From assembly GCA_002344795.1 (NCBI GenBank), contig DDUM01000001.1:6613-70612 (forward strand): a stretch of DNA of 64,000 nucleotides, read 5' to 3'. Shown here piece after piece: positions 1-10,000 of the stretch (within the stretch, counting starts at the first letter, position 1; every line of letters begins with the position of its first letter). Source of the stretch: Flammeovirgaceae bacterium UBA2338. GTDB lineage: Bacteria > Bacteroidota > Bacteroidia > Cytophagales > Cyclobacteriaceae. Position numbers and translations under genes: made by a program. The notes under the pieces were generated by a model. That model made no database searches, was not told the DNA's origin, and saw only the letters and a program-made list of their open reading frames with translations.

Positions 1-80
1 CCTGACGGGGTGAGTTGTTTTGCAATTGCAGTAAGTAGAATGTATTTACCGGTGGTTGGCTTTGCTTTTGTGTTGTACAT
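1..80 (-). CDS. Possible 5' end of a gene running off the left edge
   Basis: An ATG on the minus strand at 78-80 opens a frame that stays open to the window edge, about 26 codons, beginning MYNTKAKPTTGKYILL. It is basic and polar with Bacteroidota-like codons. The opposite strand is also open from base 1 to a TGA at 88-90 and would give the hydrophobic tail of a membrane protein, so the two readings compete. I prefer the minus reading because its composition looks like a normal N-terminus. Function is unknown and the call is weak. Confidence 0.3.
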   Translation of the reverse strand, partial: MYNTKAKPTTGKYILLTAIAKQLTPS

Positions 81-189
81 AATGCCCTGAAGGGGTGTGT
101 GTGGAATACGAACTTGAGAGTCTGTTCAATAAACTGTGGCTTTTATGGCAAATGCTTAACCGCAGAGATTCTGTGTTAAAAATCACGCT

Positions 190-212
190 GTCCTGAGTTT
201 GCAACTCAGGAC
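190..212. repeat. REP-like 23-nt palindrome, left copy
   Basis: Arms GTCCTGAGTT and AACTCAGGAC are perfect reverse complements around a TGC centre. An identical copy in the same orientation lies at 822-844. The two enclose the transposase gene at 225-785, as expected for a REP-type element recognised by its neighbouring REP-associated tyrosine transposase. Confidence 0.8.
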
Positions 213-224
213 GCAACTAAAACT

Positions 225-785
225 TTAAAAATCTAAAAACTCAATTTCTAACAAACCAACACGTTTGCCCTCATAATAATCTCTTGCACTGCTATATAAA
301 TACTCTTCTGCTTTTTCAACCACTCCAGCTTCAACGGGATTATTATGGATATACTCTAACTTTTGGTAGGTGAACTCTGGCCCAAATAATTCTTTAGGAT
401 GGTTTTCCTGCCTCCAAAATTGATATGTCTTATTTCGGCTATTTTGTTCTCCGGCATTCCTGAATATTGCAAGCATCCATTCTCTTCGACTTTCACCAGC
501 ATAGTCAGAAATAGCTTTTATTATTTCTTTTGAAGTAAACTTCTTAAAATCTCTTAGTATTTCACTTGTGTCATTATTCCTGGCGGAAACGATTAAATGA
601 ACATGGTTACTCATCACACACCAACTATAAATCAAAAGTCCTCTTTCCTGCTGACAATGTTTCAAACTTTCAATCAGTATGTCTCTATATTTTTTCCGAG
701 TGAATACGTCAACCCATTCAACTACCGCAAATGTTATAAAATGAATTCCTTCTCTATTTCTTATTTTGTAGCCTCCTTCAGACAT
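225..785 (-). CDS. REP-associated tyrosine transposase (Y1/HUH, IS200-like family)
   Basis: A 186-aa single-strand DNA transposase of the Y1_Tnp family. The HUH metal motif is seen as HVH at residues 61-63 inside MSNHVHLIV, and the family's C-terminal signature EYIHNNPVEAG follows at about 144-154, with Tyr145 a candidate nucleophile. Length fits chromosomal REP-associated enzymes rather than the 130-150 aa of IS200. The frame is open up to a TTG at 836 inside the right palindrome, but I place the start at the ATG at 783-785, which leaves the palindrome outside the gene. It is flanked by identical 23-nt hairpins and has no accessory gene. Family assignment is firm. Mobility of the element is inferred. 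Confidence 0.85.
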   Translation of the reverse strand: MSEGGYKIRNREGIHFITFAVVEWVDVFTRKKYRDILIESLKHCQQERGLLIYSWCVMSNHVHLIVSARNNDTSEILRDFKKFTSKEIIKAISDYAGESRREWMLAIFRNAGEQNSRNKTYQFWRQENHPKELFGPEFTYQKLEYIHNNPVEAGVVEKAEEYLYSSARDYYEGKRVGLLEIEFLDF

Positions 786-821
786 GTTGCAATTATAACA
801 AAAAGGATTTGTAGTAATTGT

Positions 822-844
822 GTCCTGAGTTTGCAACTCAGGAC
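822..844. repeat. REP-like 23-nt palindrome, right copy
   Basis: Same 23 bases and same orientation as 190-212. It lies just upstream of the transposase start and overlaps the longer TTG-initiated version of that frame, which argues for the shorter protein. Confidence 0.8.
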
Positions 845-906
845 AGCAAGGCCAGCAAGACGGTAAAACAAAATATGCCTATGTGCTTAAGTGATTATGC
901 TCACAT

Positions 907-2502
907 TTAAGACCCTGTATCAATGTTTTTATAGGTATAGGGTGAGGCGGCTAAAACGGCTCGCTCCCATCCTTTGGGGATTTCCTCTTTCAACAGATCT
1001 CCCGGCTTGAGTTGTGGGTATATCTCACCATAATGTTTTATTTCGGTAAAGTCTGTTCTGCGCATCCTATGCCATGGTCTGAGTTCTGTGGTGGAATGCA
1101 AGCCCATAGAACCCAACATTTCAGCAACACTATGAACGGTTTCTTTATGAAAAGAGGCTGTGCGTATGGCCTTATATTCTACGTCAAGCCCGGCAACCAA
1201 CTGTGGGTTTTGTGTGGCCACTCCCGTAGGACATTTATTTGTATTGCAAACCAATGCCTGAATACAACCAATGGCCATCATCATACCTCTGGCCGAATAA
1301 CACACATCGGCACCTATGGCTAAATTCTTTATCACATCAAAAGCACTAATAATTTTTCCGCTGCACAACACCTTTACCTTATCCCTAAGCCCGTAACCCA
1401 CCAGCGCGTTATGTGCAAATGAAAGTGCTTCTACCAATGGTGTTCCAATCCTATCCGAAAACTCAATGGGTGCCGCTCCGGTACCCCCTTCGCTACCATC
1501 GATATCTACATAATCGGGTTGTATCCCAGACTCCACCATGGCCTTGCATATAGAGATAAACTCCCTTCTTTTTCCAATGCATAACTTGATACCAATAGGC
1601 TTACCACCCGAAAGATCTCTCAGCTTTTTAATAAAATCCATCATTTCCATAGGGGTGGTAAACGCGGAGTGCCCCGGTGGAGATAATACATCTTTTCCCA
1701 TTGGCACGTTACGAATTTTAGAGATCTCCTCACTTACTTTCTCAGCAGGAAGGATGCCCCCATGACCAGGTTTGGCTCCCTGAGACAGTTTTATCTCTAT
1801 CATCTTCACATTTTTCTGACTTGCCTTTTTCTGAAAGAGATCAGGATCGAAATCTCCATCATGTGTGCGTGCACCAAAATACCCCGTCCCTATTTGCCAG
1901 ATAACATCACCACCATGCATTAAATGATATTCCGTAAGTCCTCCTTCACCTGTATTGTGTGCAAAGCCTCCCAGCTTGGCGCCTTTATTTAATGCTTGTA
2001 TTGCGTTCTTGCTTAACGACCCATAACTCATGGCGGAGATATTGAGAATACTGGCATTATAGGGCTGCTTGCAATCCGGCCCACCAATGGTAACCCTTAG
2101 TTTTTCAGGGTTTACTGTAGTGGGACTTAGAGAATGATTTACCCATTCAAATCCCACCTCATACATATTATTTTGCGTGCCAAAAGGTTGAGTGGAGAGT
2201 TCATTTTTGGCCCTCTGATAGACGAGGGAACGATGCTGCCGACTAAAGGGCACTCCATTTGAATTGGTCTCTATAAAGTACTGGCTGATCTCCGGCCTTA
2301 TGCTTTCAAATAAATACCTAAGATTACCTATCAAAGGGAAATTTCTCCTGATCGTTTGCTTTCTTTGAAGCATATCATTCAGGGCTATAACGGATAAGGG
2401 ACCTATTACAATGAATGTCCACAGAATAGGAGTCCAGAATAGTGAAATCACAATCAATCCTGCAATCAGGATTACTGATGTAATTATAAATTGTCTTCTC
2501 AT
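907..2502 (-). CDS. FMN-binding glutamate synthase-family protein, membrane-anchored
   Basis: A 531-aa protein with a hydrophobic N-terminus (two likely membrane segments in the first 45 residues) followed by a complete FMN-barrel domain like the central synthase domain of GltB. Visible signatures are GAKPGHGGILPAEKV, DGSEGGTGAAPIEFSD and the Fe-S motif C-x5-C-x4-C in GCIQALVCNTNKC, continuing into PTGVATQNP. It lacks the glutamine amidotransferase and GXGXG domains of real GltB, so it belongs to the stand-alone FMN-binding glutamate synthase-like family, whose substrate is not established. The frame extends to a TTG at 2547; I chose the ATG at 2500-2502 in front of RRQFII because it begins the membrane segment directly. 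No operon partner is visible. Confidence 0.85.
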   Translation of the reverse strand: MRRQFIITSVILIAGLIVISLFWTPILWTFIVIGPLSVIALNDMLQRKQTIRRNFPLIGNLRYLFESIRPEISQYFIETNSNGVPFSRQHRSLVYQRAKNELSTQPFGTQNNMYEVGFEWVNHSLSPTTVNPEKLRVTIGGPDCKQPYNASILNISAMSYGSLSKNAIQALNKGAKLGGFAHNTGEGGLTEYHLMHGGDVIWQIGTGYFGARTHDGDFDPDLFQKKASQKNVKMIEIKLSQGAKPGHGGILPAEKVSEEISKIRNVPMGKDVLSPPGHSAFTTPMEMMDFIKKLRDLSGGKPIGIKLCIGKRREFISICKAMVESGIQPDYVDIDGSEGGTGAAPIEFSDRIGTPLVEALSFAHNALVGYGLRDKVKVLCSGKIISAFDVIKNLAIGADVCYSARGMMMAIGCIQALVCNTNKCPTGVATQNPQLVAGLDVEYKAIRTASFHKETVHSVAEMLGSMGLHSTTELRPWHRMRRTDFTEIKHYGEIYPQLKPGDLLKEEIPKGWERAVLAASPYTYKNIDTGS

Positions 2503-2729
2503 TTCTTTATTGATCAATAACGATCGATAAAGAAACGAAAAATTCAATTATCAAAGGATGAGTTGAGAAGAAAACAAAAGAAATTACATACTACTGGATA
2601 CCTCTAAGTACAGCAGTCAAAAAAGTAAGGGTTGAGTATAAACTACCCTTTACCTACGGTTTTTATCTTCATGATCATGAAAAGCAGCTACTATTATAGT
2701 AACTGGGAATTAAGCATTCTATCATTATC

Positions 2730-5021
2730 TTACTTAATGAAACTATATCTTACCCCGGCAAACACTCTAATACCCTGATTAGGTGCAAAGACATAATTGG
2801 GGTCGAAAGTAAGTGCGTAGGGATTATTAGGCGTGGGCAGTGCATTCCCATTTGCATCAAACGATACCTCTTTGTCAAATGGATCTCTGGAGCGGGCAAT
2901 GCTATTGCTGGGGGGTGTGTAATTCAGTAAATTTTTAACACCTCCATAAATTGACCATCTGTCATTTAGTTGTTGGGTCAATTGAATATTTTGGATGCTC
3001 CACACTGGGGAGGTATCGGGGCGGGGATCCAGTTTACCCAATACAGGTAGCCGCATTGGGCCGTATAAGTTTCCGGTATAGTCCACTACCAAATTTTTTG
3101 TAATGGGGTAAGAGATAGACCATACTGCGGCATATTTTTCCGTAAGCAATTGTTGTGATTTTATTTCAATACCATTTTCATCATTTTCAACCGTAAATAC
3201 ATTCATGCGTGTACCTCCTGCTATGATCTTCAGTCCATTGGTAAAGTTAAAATCAATATTTAATGATACGCCTTCCGAAACCGCATGTCCGTTCAGGTTG
3301 GTATAGATGATCTGGTTATCGTTGGTTAGGTAATCAGGAATGATTTTGTTATCAAAATAAGTGTAGAAGGCAGTCGCGTCAAAGCCAATGAATCCACCAC
3401 TGATGACTATTTTCTTTACATAGTTGATATTGGTATTCCAGGAAGTTTCAGGCTTTAAGTCTTCGAGAAACACCACATCGCGTGCACCCGTTAGGGCGGC
3501 ATGGTCTTCGGTAAATACATTGGCTACACGGTATCCGTTACCAGCACTCAGGCGCAAAATATCCTTTTTATTCTTTGATGTCCATTTATAATTTAAACGT
3601 GGCGTAAAGATGTTCCCATGAATAGAATTGTAATCGTAACGCGCGCCTAACAGTACTTTGCTCTGTTTGCTGATGGTAATTTCGTCTTGTATAAAACCTC
3701 CGGGTAACCAAACCGCTGAAGGGTTATTTGTACCACCACCAATGGATGCTGTAGCCGGAGTATTATCATCATACCAGGTATAACGCAAAGCCCCGCCCAC
3801 TAACAGATCATGCGCACCCAATACCTTGTTCCACGTCAATTGACCAAAGCTTATATTTTGGTCAGCATTGTAAGAGGTGTTTCCGTAGAATGAATTGTGA
3901 TTGTGACCATTCGCTGAAAATCGAAACACTATCTTTTCTTTAACGGGTAGCTCATAAGCGCCTAACACTTCCCACCGTTTGGTATAGATGCTTTCCCCGT
4001 AGATGCTGTCACCGCCACGGAAGGTACGCGTCCAACGCATATCACCACCCCACCGGTCTTCATAGTTAAGCCGGCCGGCCAATGTAAAGAGACGATGGTC
4101 TTTTCTTACAAAATTTATTTTATTGAATAAAGAAATTCGGTTAGCAAGCGTAATATCAGTGAACCCATCATCATTGTTATCCATTGGGTTTTGATAGTTA
4201 AAATAATTGATGCCTGTAAGTGATTGTGCCTTTGCGCCAAGGTTGTACCTAAGTCCGATGTCTGTATTGAACTCACCCCAGGAGGTAGCAAATTGGTCGA
4301 AAGAAATATTATCTGCTGTGTTGGGTCTCTTTGTAATCACATTCACCAAACCACCTACGGCTTCTGAACCATATAGGGTTGAGGCGGGTCCCTTTACAAT
4401 CTCCACCCGGTCTATCAATGAACTTGGAATTCCCGTTAGTCCATAAACCGTTGAGAGTCCGCTTACAATGGGCATTCCATCGATTAAGATCATGGTATAA
4501 GGGCCTTCTAATCCGTTAATGTGGATATCTCCTGTGTTACAAACGTTGCAATTCAGTTGGGGGCGAACTCCATTGACATTGGTAAGCGATTCAAATAAAC
4601 TGGGTGCCGGGTTTTTCATAAAAAAGGTAGGTGTGTATACCTCTATCGGTACAGGGCTATCTGATTTTGATACTTCCTTTAAAGTGCCTGAAATTACCAT
4701 CACCTCGTTCAACAGATTTACATCTTCACTCAAAACGATGGTATAGTTCTCTTTTGTGTTTTCTAAGGGCACTCTTTGCGTTGTGTATCCTGTAAAGGAT
4801 ACCACAAGCACCGATGAAGATGTGTTGGCAGGAATTTGAAGTTGGAAAGCCCCATTGGCGTTTGTTGTCGTGCCCACCTGGGGATTATCAGAAAGATAGA
4901 CGCTGGCGCCCGGCAGCCCTTCGTTGGTATCGGCCTCTGTTATTGTTCCCCGAATTGTTTGTTGTGCATAAAGCGAGATGCAAAACAGATGGAACAGGGT
5001 GATCAACAGCGTTGATTTCAT
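2730..5021 (-). CDS. TonB-dependent outer membrane receptor, probably for a metal or metal chelate
   Basis: A 763-aa receptor with a signal peptide (first 19 residues, ending LYAQ), a carboxypeptidase-regulatory-like domain at about 22-110, a plug domain at about 115-235 (LIDGMPIVSGLSTVYG, then IEVVKGP-type text and LYGSEAVGGLVNVITK), and a 22-strand-type barrel to the end. The plug contains a Cys pair, CNVCNTGD, found in a subset of such receptors. The gene is transcribed divergently from a DtxR-family metal-dependent regulator with a 16-bp palindrome between them. That context suggests metal-regulated uptake, with iron or manganese most plausible. Substrate identity is inference; the receptor fold is clear. 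Confidence 0.88.
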   Translation of the reverse strand: MKSTLLITLFHLFCISLYAQQTIRGTITEADTNEGLPGASVYLSDNPQVGTTTNANGAFQLQIPANTSSSVLVVSFTGYTTQRVPLENTKENYTIVLSEDVNLLNEVMVISGTLKEVSKSDSPVPIEVYTPTFFMKNPAPSLFESLTNVNGVRPQLNCNVCNTGDIHINGLEGPYTMILIDGMPIVSGLSTVYGLTGIPSSLIDRVEIVKGPASTLYGSEAVGGLVNVITKRPNTADNISFDQFATSWGEFNTDIGLRYNLGAKAQSLTGINYFNYQNPMDNNDDGFTDITLANRISLFNKINFVRKDHRLFTLAGRLNYEDRWGGDMRWTRTFRGGDSIYGESIYTKRWEVLGAYELPVKEKIVFRFSANGHNHNSFYGNTSYNADQNISFGQLTWNKVLGAHDLLVGGALRYTWYDDNTPATASIGGGTNNPSAVWLPGGFIQDEITISKQSKVLLGARYDYNSIHGNIFTPRLNYKWTSKNKKDILRLSAGNGYRVANVFTEDHAALTGARDVVFLEDLKPETSWNTNINYVKKIVISGGFIGFDATAFYTYFDNKIIPDYLTNDNQIIYTNLNGHAVSEGVSLNIDFNFTNGLKIIAGGTRMNVFTVENDENGIEIKSQQLLTEKYAAVWSISYPITKNLVVDYTGNLYGPMRLPVLGKLDPRPDTSPVWSIQNIQLTQQLNDRWSIYGGVKNLLNYTPPSNSIARSRDPFDKEVSFDANGNALPTPNNPYALTFDPNYVFAPNQGIRVFAGVRYSFIK

Positions 5022-5053
5022 AGGTAATTTTATTCTACCCGTAAAATTATAAA

Positions 5054-5069
5054 GTTAGATTGATCTAAC
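5054..5069. promoter_or_regulatory. 16-bp palindrome, candidate DtxR-family operator
   Basis: GTTAGAT and ATCTAAC form a perfect inverted repeat around TG, midway between the divergent starts of the TonB receptor (5021) and the regulator (5125). Size, symmetry and position match operators of DtxR/MntR-type repressors. Binding is inferred. Confidence 0.6.
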
Positions 5070-5124
5070 AAATTTTTTAGATGCTTAAAATCTATACAAT
5101 TAATGGAAATCGTTATTTTTGAGG

Positions 5125-5781
5125 GTGAATTCTTTAACTGAAGAAAATTACCTTAAGGCATTGCTGGCTTTGTCGGTTACGAGCGATGAGGTGTCAGTCA
5201 ACGACCTTGCCAAGCACCTGGCTATTAAAATGCCAACGGTAACCAGCATGATGAAAAAGCTGGCTGCCAAGCGGTTGGTACAATATGAGAGTTATAAACC
5301 CATAAAACTCACAAAAAAGGGAAGACAGGAGGCCGCAGGCATTGTGCGGAAACACCGGCTTACAGAAATGTTTTTGGTAGATAAAATGGGGTTTGGCTGG
5401 GAGCAGGTACATGATATAGCCGAACAGATCGAACACATCAAGTCACCTGCATTTTTTGACAAAATGGATGAACTGCTTGGGTTCCCTACACTTGATCCGC
5501 ATGGCTCGCCCATACCGGATAAAACAGGAAAAATAGAGTGGAAGCACTATGAGAAGTTGAGCGACTGCAAACCGGGGGATAAGGTTACCTTAAGTGCAGT
5601 GCTCAATTCATCATCAGATTTTTTAAAATTTCTTAATAGCAGAGATCTTAAGTTAGGCGTCAATCTCAAAATTGATAGTATTGAGCCGTTTGACAAAACG
5701 ATAACCATCTCCATTGGAAAACGCAAAGAAGTACTGAGTAACCTCGTATGCGAGAAGTTGTTGGTAGAAAAGGTAACTTAA
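5125..5781 (+). CDS. DtxR/MntR-family metal-dependent transcriptional regulator
   Basis: A 218-aa three-domain regulator: winged helix at the N-terminus (SLTEENYLKALLAL, MPTVTSMMKKLAAKRLVQYE), a metal-binding dimerisation domain (HRLTEMFLVDKMGFGWEQVHDIAEQIEH at about 75-110, FDKMDELLGFPTLDPHGSPIP), and a C-terminal FeoA-like SH3 domain from about 145. I chose the GTG at 5125 because it puts the family-typical N-terminus at the start; a TTG lies two codons upstream. Members repress metal uptake when loaded with Fe(II) or Mn(II). The divergent TonB receptor and the intervening palindrome make that receptor the likely target, with probable self-control. Which metal it senses cannot be read from sequence. 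Confidence 0.88.
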   Translation: MNSLTEENYLKALLALSVTSDEVSVNDLAKHLAIKMPTVTSMMKKLAAKRLVQYESYKPIKLTKKGRQEAAGIVRKHRLTEMFLVDKMGFGWEQVHDIAEQIEHIKSPAFFDKMDELLGFPTLDPHGSPIPDKTGKIEWKHYEKLSDCKPGDKVTLSAVLNSSSDFLKFLNSRDLKLGVNLKIDSIEPFDKTITISIGKRKEVLSNLVCEKLLVEKVT

Positions 5782-5802
5782 CGACATCCCATCTTCCGTA
5801 TG

Positions 5803-5820
5803 GTTTGTGGGGACACAAAC
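5803..5820. other. Hairpin between convergent genes
   Basis: GTTTGTG and CACAAAC pair around a GGGA loop between the stop of the DtxR gene (5781) and the stop of the M19-like gene (5895). No T-run follows on either strand, so it is at best a weak terminator. Confidence 0.25.
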
Positions 5821-5894
5821 AAACCGTGGATGAGGAACATGGAAATCCCACTCAGCGTCTTTGCTTCTCAGCGGTAAAATACAACCACAAGGTC

Positions 5895-6962
5895 CTACCC
5901 CACCACTTCCTCATACAACCGGTAAAGATTCCCGCCCATGATCTTATCAATCTGGGATTGGGTATACTTTCTCTTCACCAGGTTTTCACGGATTACATTC
6001 ATACGTGAGGGCCCATTGAGTTTTTCCAGGAACAACGGCCAGTCAGTAGGTTTGAATTGTGCACCCTCCTCTTTAAGCAATATTTGAATCTCTTCTTCGG
6101 TACTGGGAATCACACGGTGGTCGCGGTCGCTTCCTATGGCCACATGATCGATGCCAGCCGTTTTCACTGCATGATCAATATGATCAAAATACACTTCCAG
6201 GTTATTGGTTTTCTCTTTGGTCATAAATGTCCTGATCTGGCACATGCCAATCACACCTCCATGGTCAGCCAACAGCTTCAGGTTTTCATCGGTGGTATTT
6301 CTGGCATGTTGATATAACGCTCTACAGGTTGAATGAGAAATGATAACAGGCTTTTTAGAAGCTGTGATTGTTTCTTCCATGGTTTTCATCCCCGCATGCG
6401 ATAAATCAATCAACATGTTCTTTTCGTTCAAACGAGCTACCAGTTCCATTCCAAAGTTGGAGAGTCCGGCATCGGTACGCTCGTAACAACCATCTCCTAC
6501 ATAGTTGCGCGAATTGTAGGTCATCTGTACACTGCGCAATCCCAGGTTATACAACACATCTAACCTACTCAGGTCTTTTTCAATAGGTTCAGAACTCTGA
6601 ATAAGATAGAACACGGCCAGTTTCTTTTCCTTGATGGCGCGGTCAATATCAGACAGGCGTGTGGCTTTTATAAAATGAGTTGGATGATCGTAAAAATATT
6701 TATCGTAAGCAGCCAAATCTTTTAACAAGATGTCATAGGCTTCGTGCCCGTAATGTTTTGGATCAGAAAGTGTAATGGCAATAGCACGGGTACCACTGGC
6801 GAGGATCTTATCAATTAACTCCATGGTATACACGTCACGGATTTCTCCCATGGCATCAAAGACAAAGCCCGAAGGAGCGTCTTTGGCATATAAAAAATTA
6901 GGAAGCATGGCCAGTCCGGCAGTGGCTGCAGACGCTTGTTTGATGAATTCTCTTCTTTCCAC
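5895..6962 (-). CDS. Tat-exported M19 (renal dipeptidase-like) family protein with altered metal site
   Basis: A 355-aa protein with a twin-arginine signal (RREFIKQ at 3-9, then an Ala-rich core to about 26) and an amidohydrolase barrel of the peptidase M19 family. Later metal-site positions are kept: Glu125 in QSSEPI, His189 in DLSHAG and His210 in ISHSTCRA, with GSDRD later. The first site is not: where the family has D-G-H-N-D, this protein has D36-A-M-G-E40, so the HxD ligand pair is gone. It may bind one metal, use another residue, or act on something other than dipeptides. Convergent with the DtxR gene. The substrate is unknown. Confidence 0.75.
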   Translation of the reverse strand: MERREFIKQASAATAGLAMLPNFLYAKDAPSGFVFDAMGEIRDVYTMELIDKILASGTRAIAITLSDPKHYGHEAYDILLKDLAAYDKYFYDHPTHFIKATRLSDIDRAIKEKKLAVFYLIQSSEPIEKDLSRLDVLYNLGLRSVQMTYNSRNYVGDGCYERTDAGLSNFGMELVARLNEKNMLIDLSHAGMKTMEETITASKKPVIISHSTCRALYQHARNTTDENLKLLADHGGVIGMCQIRTFMTKEKTNNLEVYFDHIDHAVKTAGIDHVAIGSDRDHRVIPSTEEEIQILLKEEGAQFKPTDWPLFLEKLNGPSRMNVIRENLVKRKYTQSQIDKIMGGNLYRLYEEVVG

Positions 6963-7033
6963 AGATCTTTTGTTTAGTTAGGTCGTTTGAAAATAGTAGC
7001 TATTATTATCAATTACAACTCTTCATTTTTAGC

Positions 7034-7064
7034 AAAAAAACAGGGAGTGGACTCATCCACTCCC
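7034..7064 (-). terminator. Rho-independent terminator for the 7098-10262 gene
   Basis: On the minus strand the perfect stem GGGAGTGGA/TCCACTCCC (7043-7051 with 7056-7064) is followed after two bases by seven T. It lies just after the stop of the propeller gene. Confidence 0.8.
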
Positions 7065-7097
7065 TATTCTCTATTTCAACTAATGAATAGCGAAGAA

Positions 7098-10000
7098 TTA
7101 GTTCTTCTTCTCCAGATCAATCTTCTGATCAGGCAATTTATTGTTGATCTGCGGCACTTGTTTCTCCAATAATGTAGTGTACTCCTCCTGGACCCTGTCC
7201 ATTCTTCCTTTTAATACACCATACACTTCCCCTTGCTGATTGGTAGGCTTAAAATCAACACCATTGGCAGTAATATCACTCGCCAGGGCGCTCAGTCTAC
7301 CATACAATTTCATGGGAGAACGGAATGCATCTTCTCTTGCTCCGGTAAGATGGATATCATACAGTTTGGCAGAAATCCCTTGTGCCTGCGCTTCCATGGC
7401 CACCAATTCCTTCTTCAATCTTGCATTCTTTGTAATAGGGATCAAGTCACCTAACTCTTTGCGAATCCATTCCATTCTGTCGATCATCTCTACAACGGTG
7501 TTCATGGCATCGCGCAACTGCAACGAGAACACTACCTGCTCCTGAATCTCCTGCTCCGTTCCGGTAGTGTTTGGATCTTTCAACACATCAAATGTTTCTG
7601 TGAATTCTTTTCCTCCGATTTTAACTTTGGCGGTGAATTTCCCAGGTGCAACTCGTGGTCCCAACTGGCCTTTCCATAAATCAAGATCCCATGTTACCAA
7701 TGGCCTCCAGCCTTCAGCATTCATTTCTACCCAAGGTCTTCCAGGAGGTCTTGTTCTCAACTTAGGCTGGAAGGTAGGTTCGTACCTTAAGTCCCACCAT
7801 ACTCTGTTAATACCTGCTGTATTGGTTCCTTTTAACGTGCGTACCAACTCTTGTTGATCGTTATAGATTTCTATTTGAACACCTCCACTCACCGAATCTT
7901 TTAGAAAATAGTTGACAGGACTTCCATAGGATGGGTTCCTTCCTGCATTAAGACTTGGTGCATCTGTCTTGATCGCTTCTACTTCCTGAAAGCGATAGGC
8001 TTTGCGAATATTAAATACATAACTTGACTGCTGTGCTGCGGCTGCATATTCTCGCAATAGAGAAATATCGTCCATGATATAATAACCGCGGCCATAGGTG
8101 CCCACTACCAGGTCATCAAAATTTTCCTGAATAACCAACCAGTACACTGGAGCCGGAGGCATGTTGTTTCTAAACAACATCCAATTCTTTCCATCATCAA
8201 ACGACACATACAATGCATTGTCCGTACCCGCATAAAGCAATCCTTTCTGCTTAGGGTCTTCTCTTACTACGTGGACAAAGCTCAAAATCGATTTTGGAAT
8301 ACCGTTGCTGATTTTTGTCCATGTCTTTCCATAGTCTGTGGTTTTGAATATGTAGGGATCAAAATCTCCCATCTGGTGCATGTCTACTGAAATGTAAGCG
8401 GTTGCTGCATCGTAGCGTGAAGGCTCGATGTTGGCAATGGTACCCCATTTCGGCATGTCAATATTACCCGATACATTCACCCAGTTTTTACCACCATCTT
8501 GTGTGATGTGTACCTGGCCATCATTAGAACCAGTCCAGATCAAATCTTTTTGAACCTTAGATTCTTCGATAGCAAATAATGTAGCACCATCAAAAGTCAT
8601 CAGGTTATCAATTGCAATGCCACCTGAACTTTGCTGATGCGATTTGTCATTGGTGGTCAAATCAGGGCTGATGACTTGCCAGCTTTGGCCTTCATCATCT
8701 GTTTTATGTACGTACTGACTTCCTACATACACCCTATGCTGGGTGTGAGGTGAGTGAGACAAGGGGAAGTTCCAATGCCATCTGTATTTCAAATCTGCAG
8801 GAGCCCATCCGTAACCTGCCTCAGGCCACACCCGTACTTCGCGGGAATGTCCGGTTCTTAGGTCGTGACGTTGCAGACCACCGTCATAGCAACCTGACCA
8901 TATAATATTATTATCAAAAGGATCAGGGCGAGCAAATCCGCTCTCGCAACCTCCTACGCCTTTCCACAATCCTAAAGGAATGTATCCTTGCAAACTGTTG
9001 CTTGGTCCACGGTATGACCATCCATCCTGGCGATTACCATAAACAAAATATGGAATCTGATTATCCACTTCTACGTGGTACATCTGTGCAATGGGAAGAA
9101 CTACCCGTTGGAAAGTCTTTCCCCTATTAAGAGAAATACTGGCGCAACCATCATGGGCCACCATCATGCGATCTGCATTCAATGGATCAATCCATATATC
9201 GTGGTTATCACCACCACCACGTGGGGGGCGCTTCTCCAAAGTTTTACCTCCATCCAACGACTGGCCGAAACGAACACTCATGAAATAAACTTCGTCTGGA
9301 TTGTCCGTAGAAACACCCATGCGTGTATAGTAGGGTGCACGCTCTGCCATGTCATGGTTGTTGCTCATGAACTGCCACGTTTCACCACCATCATCTGAAC
9401 GGTAAAGCAGAGGGCTCTTTTCTTCAAATAGCGCATATACTCTTTTTGGATTACTGTGAGCAATGGCCACGTTCGTTTTTCCTACAGGTTGCTTTACACC
9501 TCCTGGCAATCCTTTGGTATTCATTGGTTCCCAGGTGTCTCCCCCATCAGTTGATCGGTAAACGCCTCCACCTGCACCACCGCTGGTCAGTCCCCATGTA
9601 TTGATATGGATTGACCACATTGATGCAAATAAAATATTTGGGTTTTGAGGGTCAATGGCCAGATCCGCTGCACCCGTATTTTCGTCTACAAAAAGTATGC
9701 GCTGCCAGGTTTTACCACCATCTTTTGTGCGATAAACTCCACGCTCTTGTTGTGGGCCATAGACATGACCTAAAGCAGCAGCATAAACGATGTTCTCATT
9801 TTTAGGGTGTACTACTACACGACCGATGCGTCCGGTTTTTTCAAGCCCCATATTTTTCCAGGTTTTACCAGCATCCTTAGAAAGGTAAATACCATTCCCT
9901 ACTGAATGTGCGGGACGGATAACAAATGTTTCTCCAGTACCTACCCAAACCTGAGAAGGATCTGTTGGCGCCAATGCAACTGAACCGACCGATGATACAT

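Noticed and set aside
225..836. Longer transposase start at the TTG at 836
   Set aside because: It would place the start inside the right palindrome; the ATG at 785 gives a normal family length and leaves the repeat intact.
1012..1323. Long frames opposite the glutamate synthase-like gene and many others opposite or out of frame with real genes
   Set aside because: They overlap well-supported genes, lack family motifs and have shadow-like composition rich in Cys, His and Ser.
5114..5121. TATTTTTG as the -7 promoter element of the DtxR gene
   Set aside because: Transcription would begin at or after the likely GTG start, and no TTG lies at the -33 distance.
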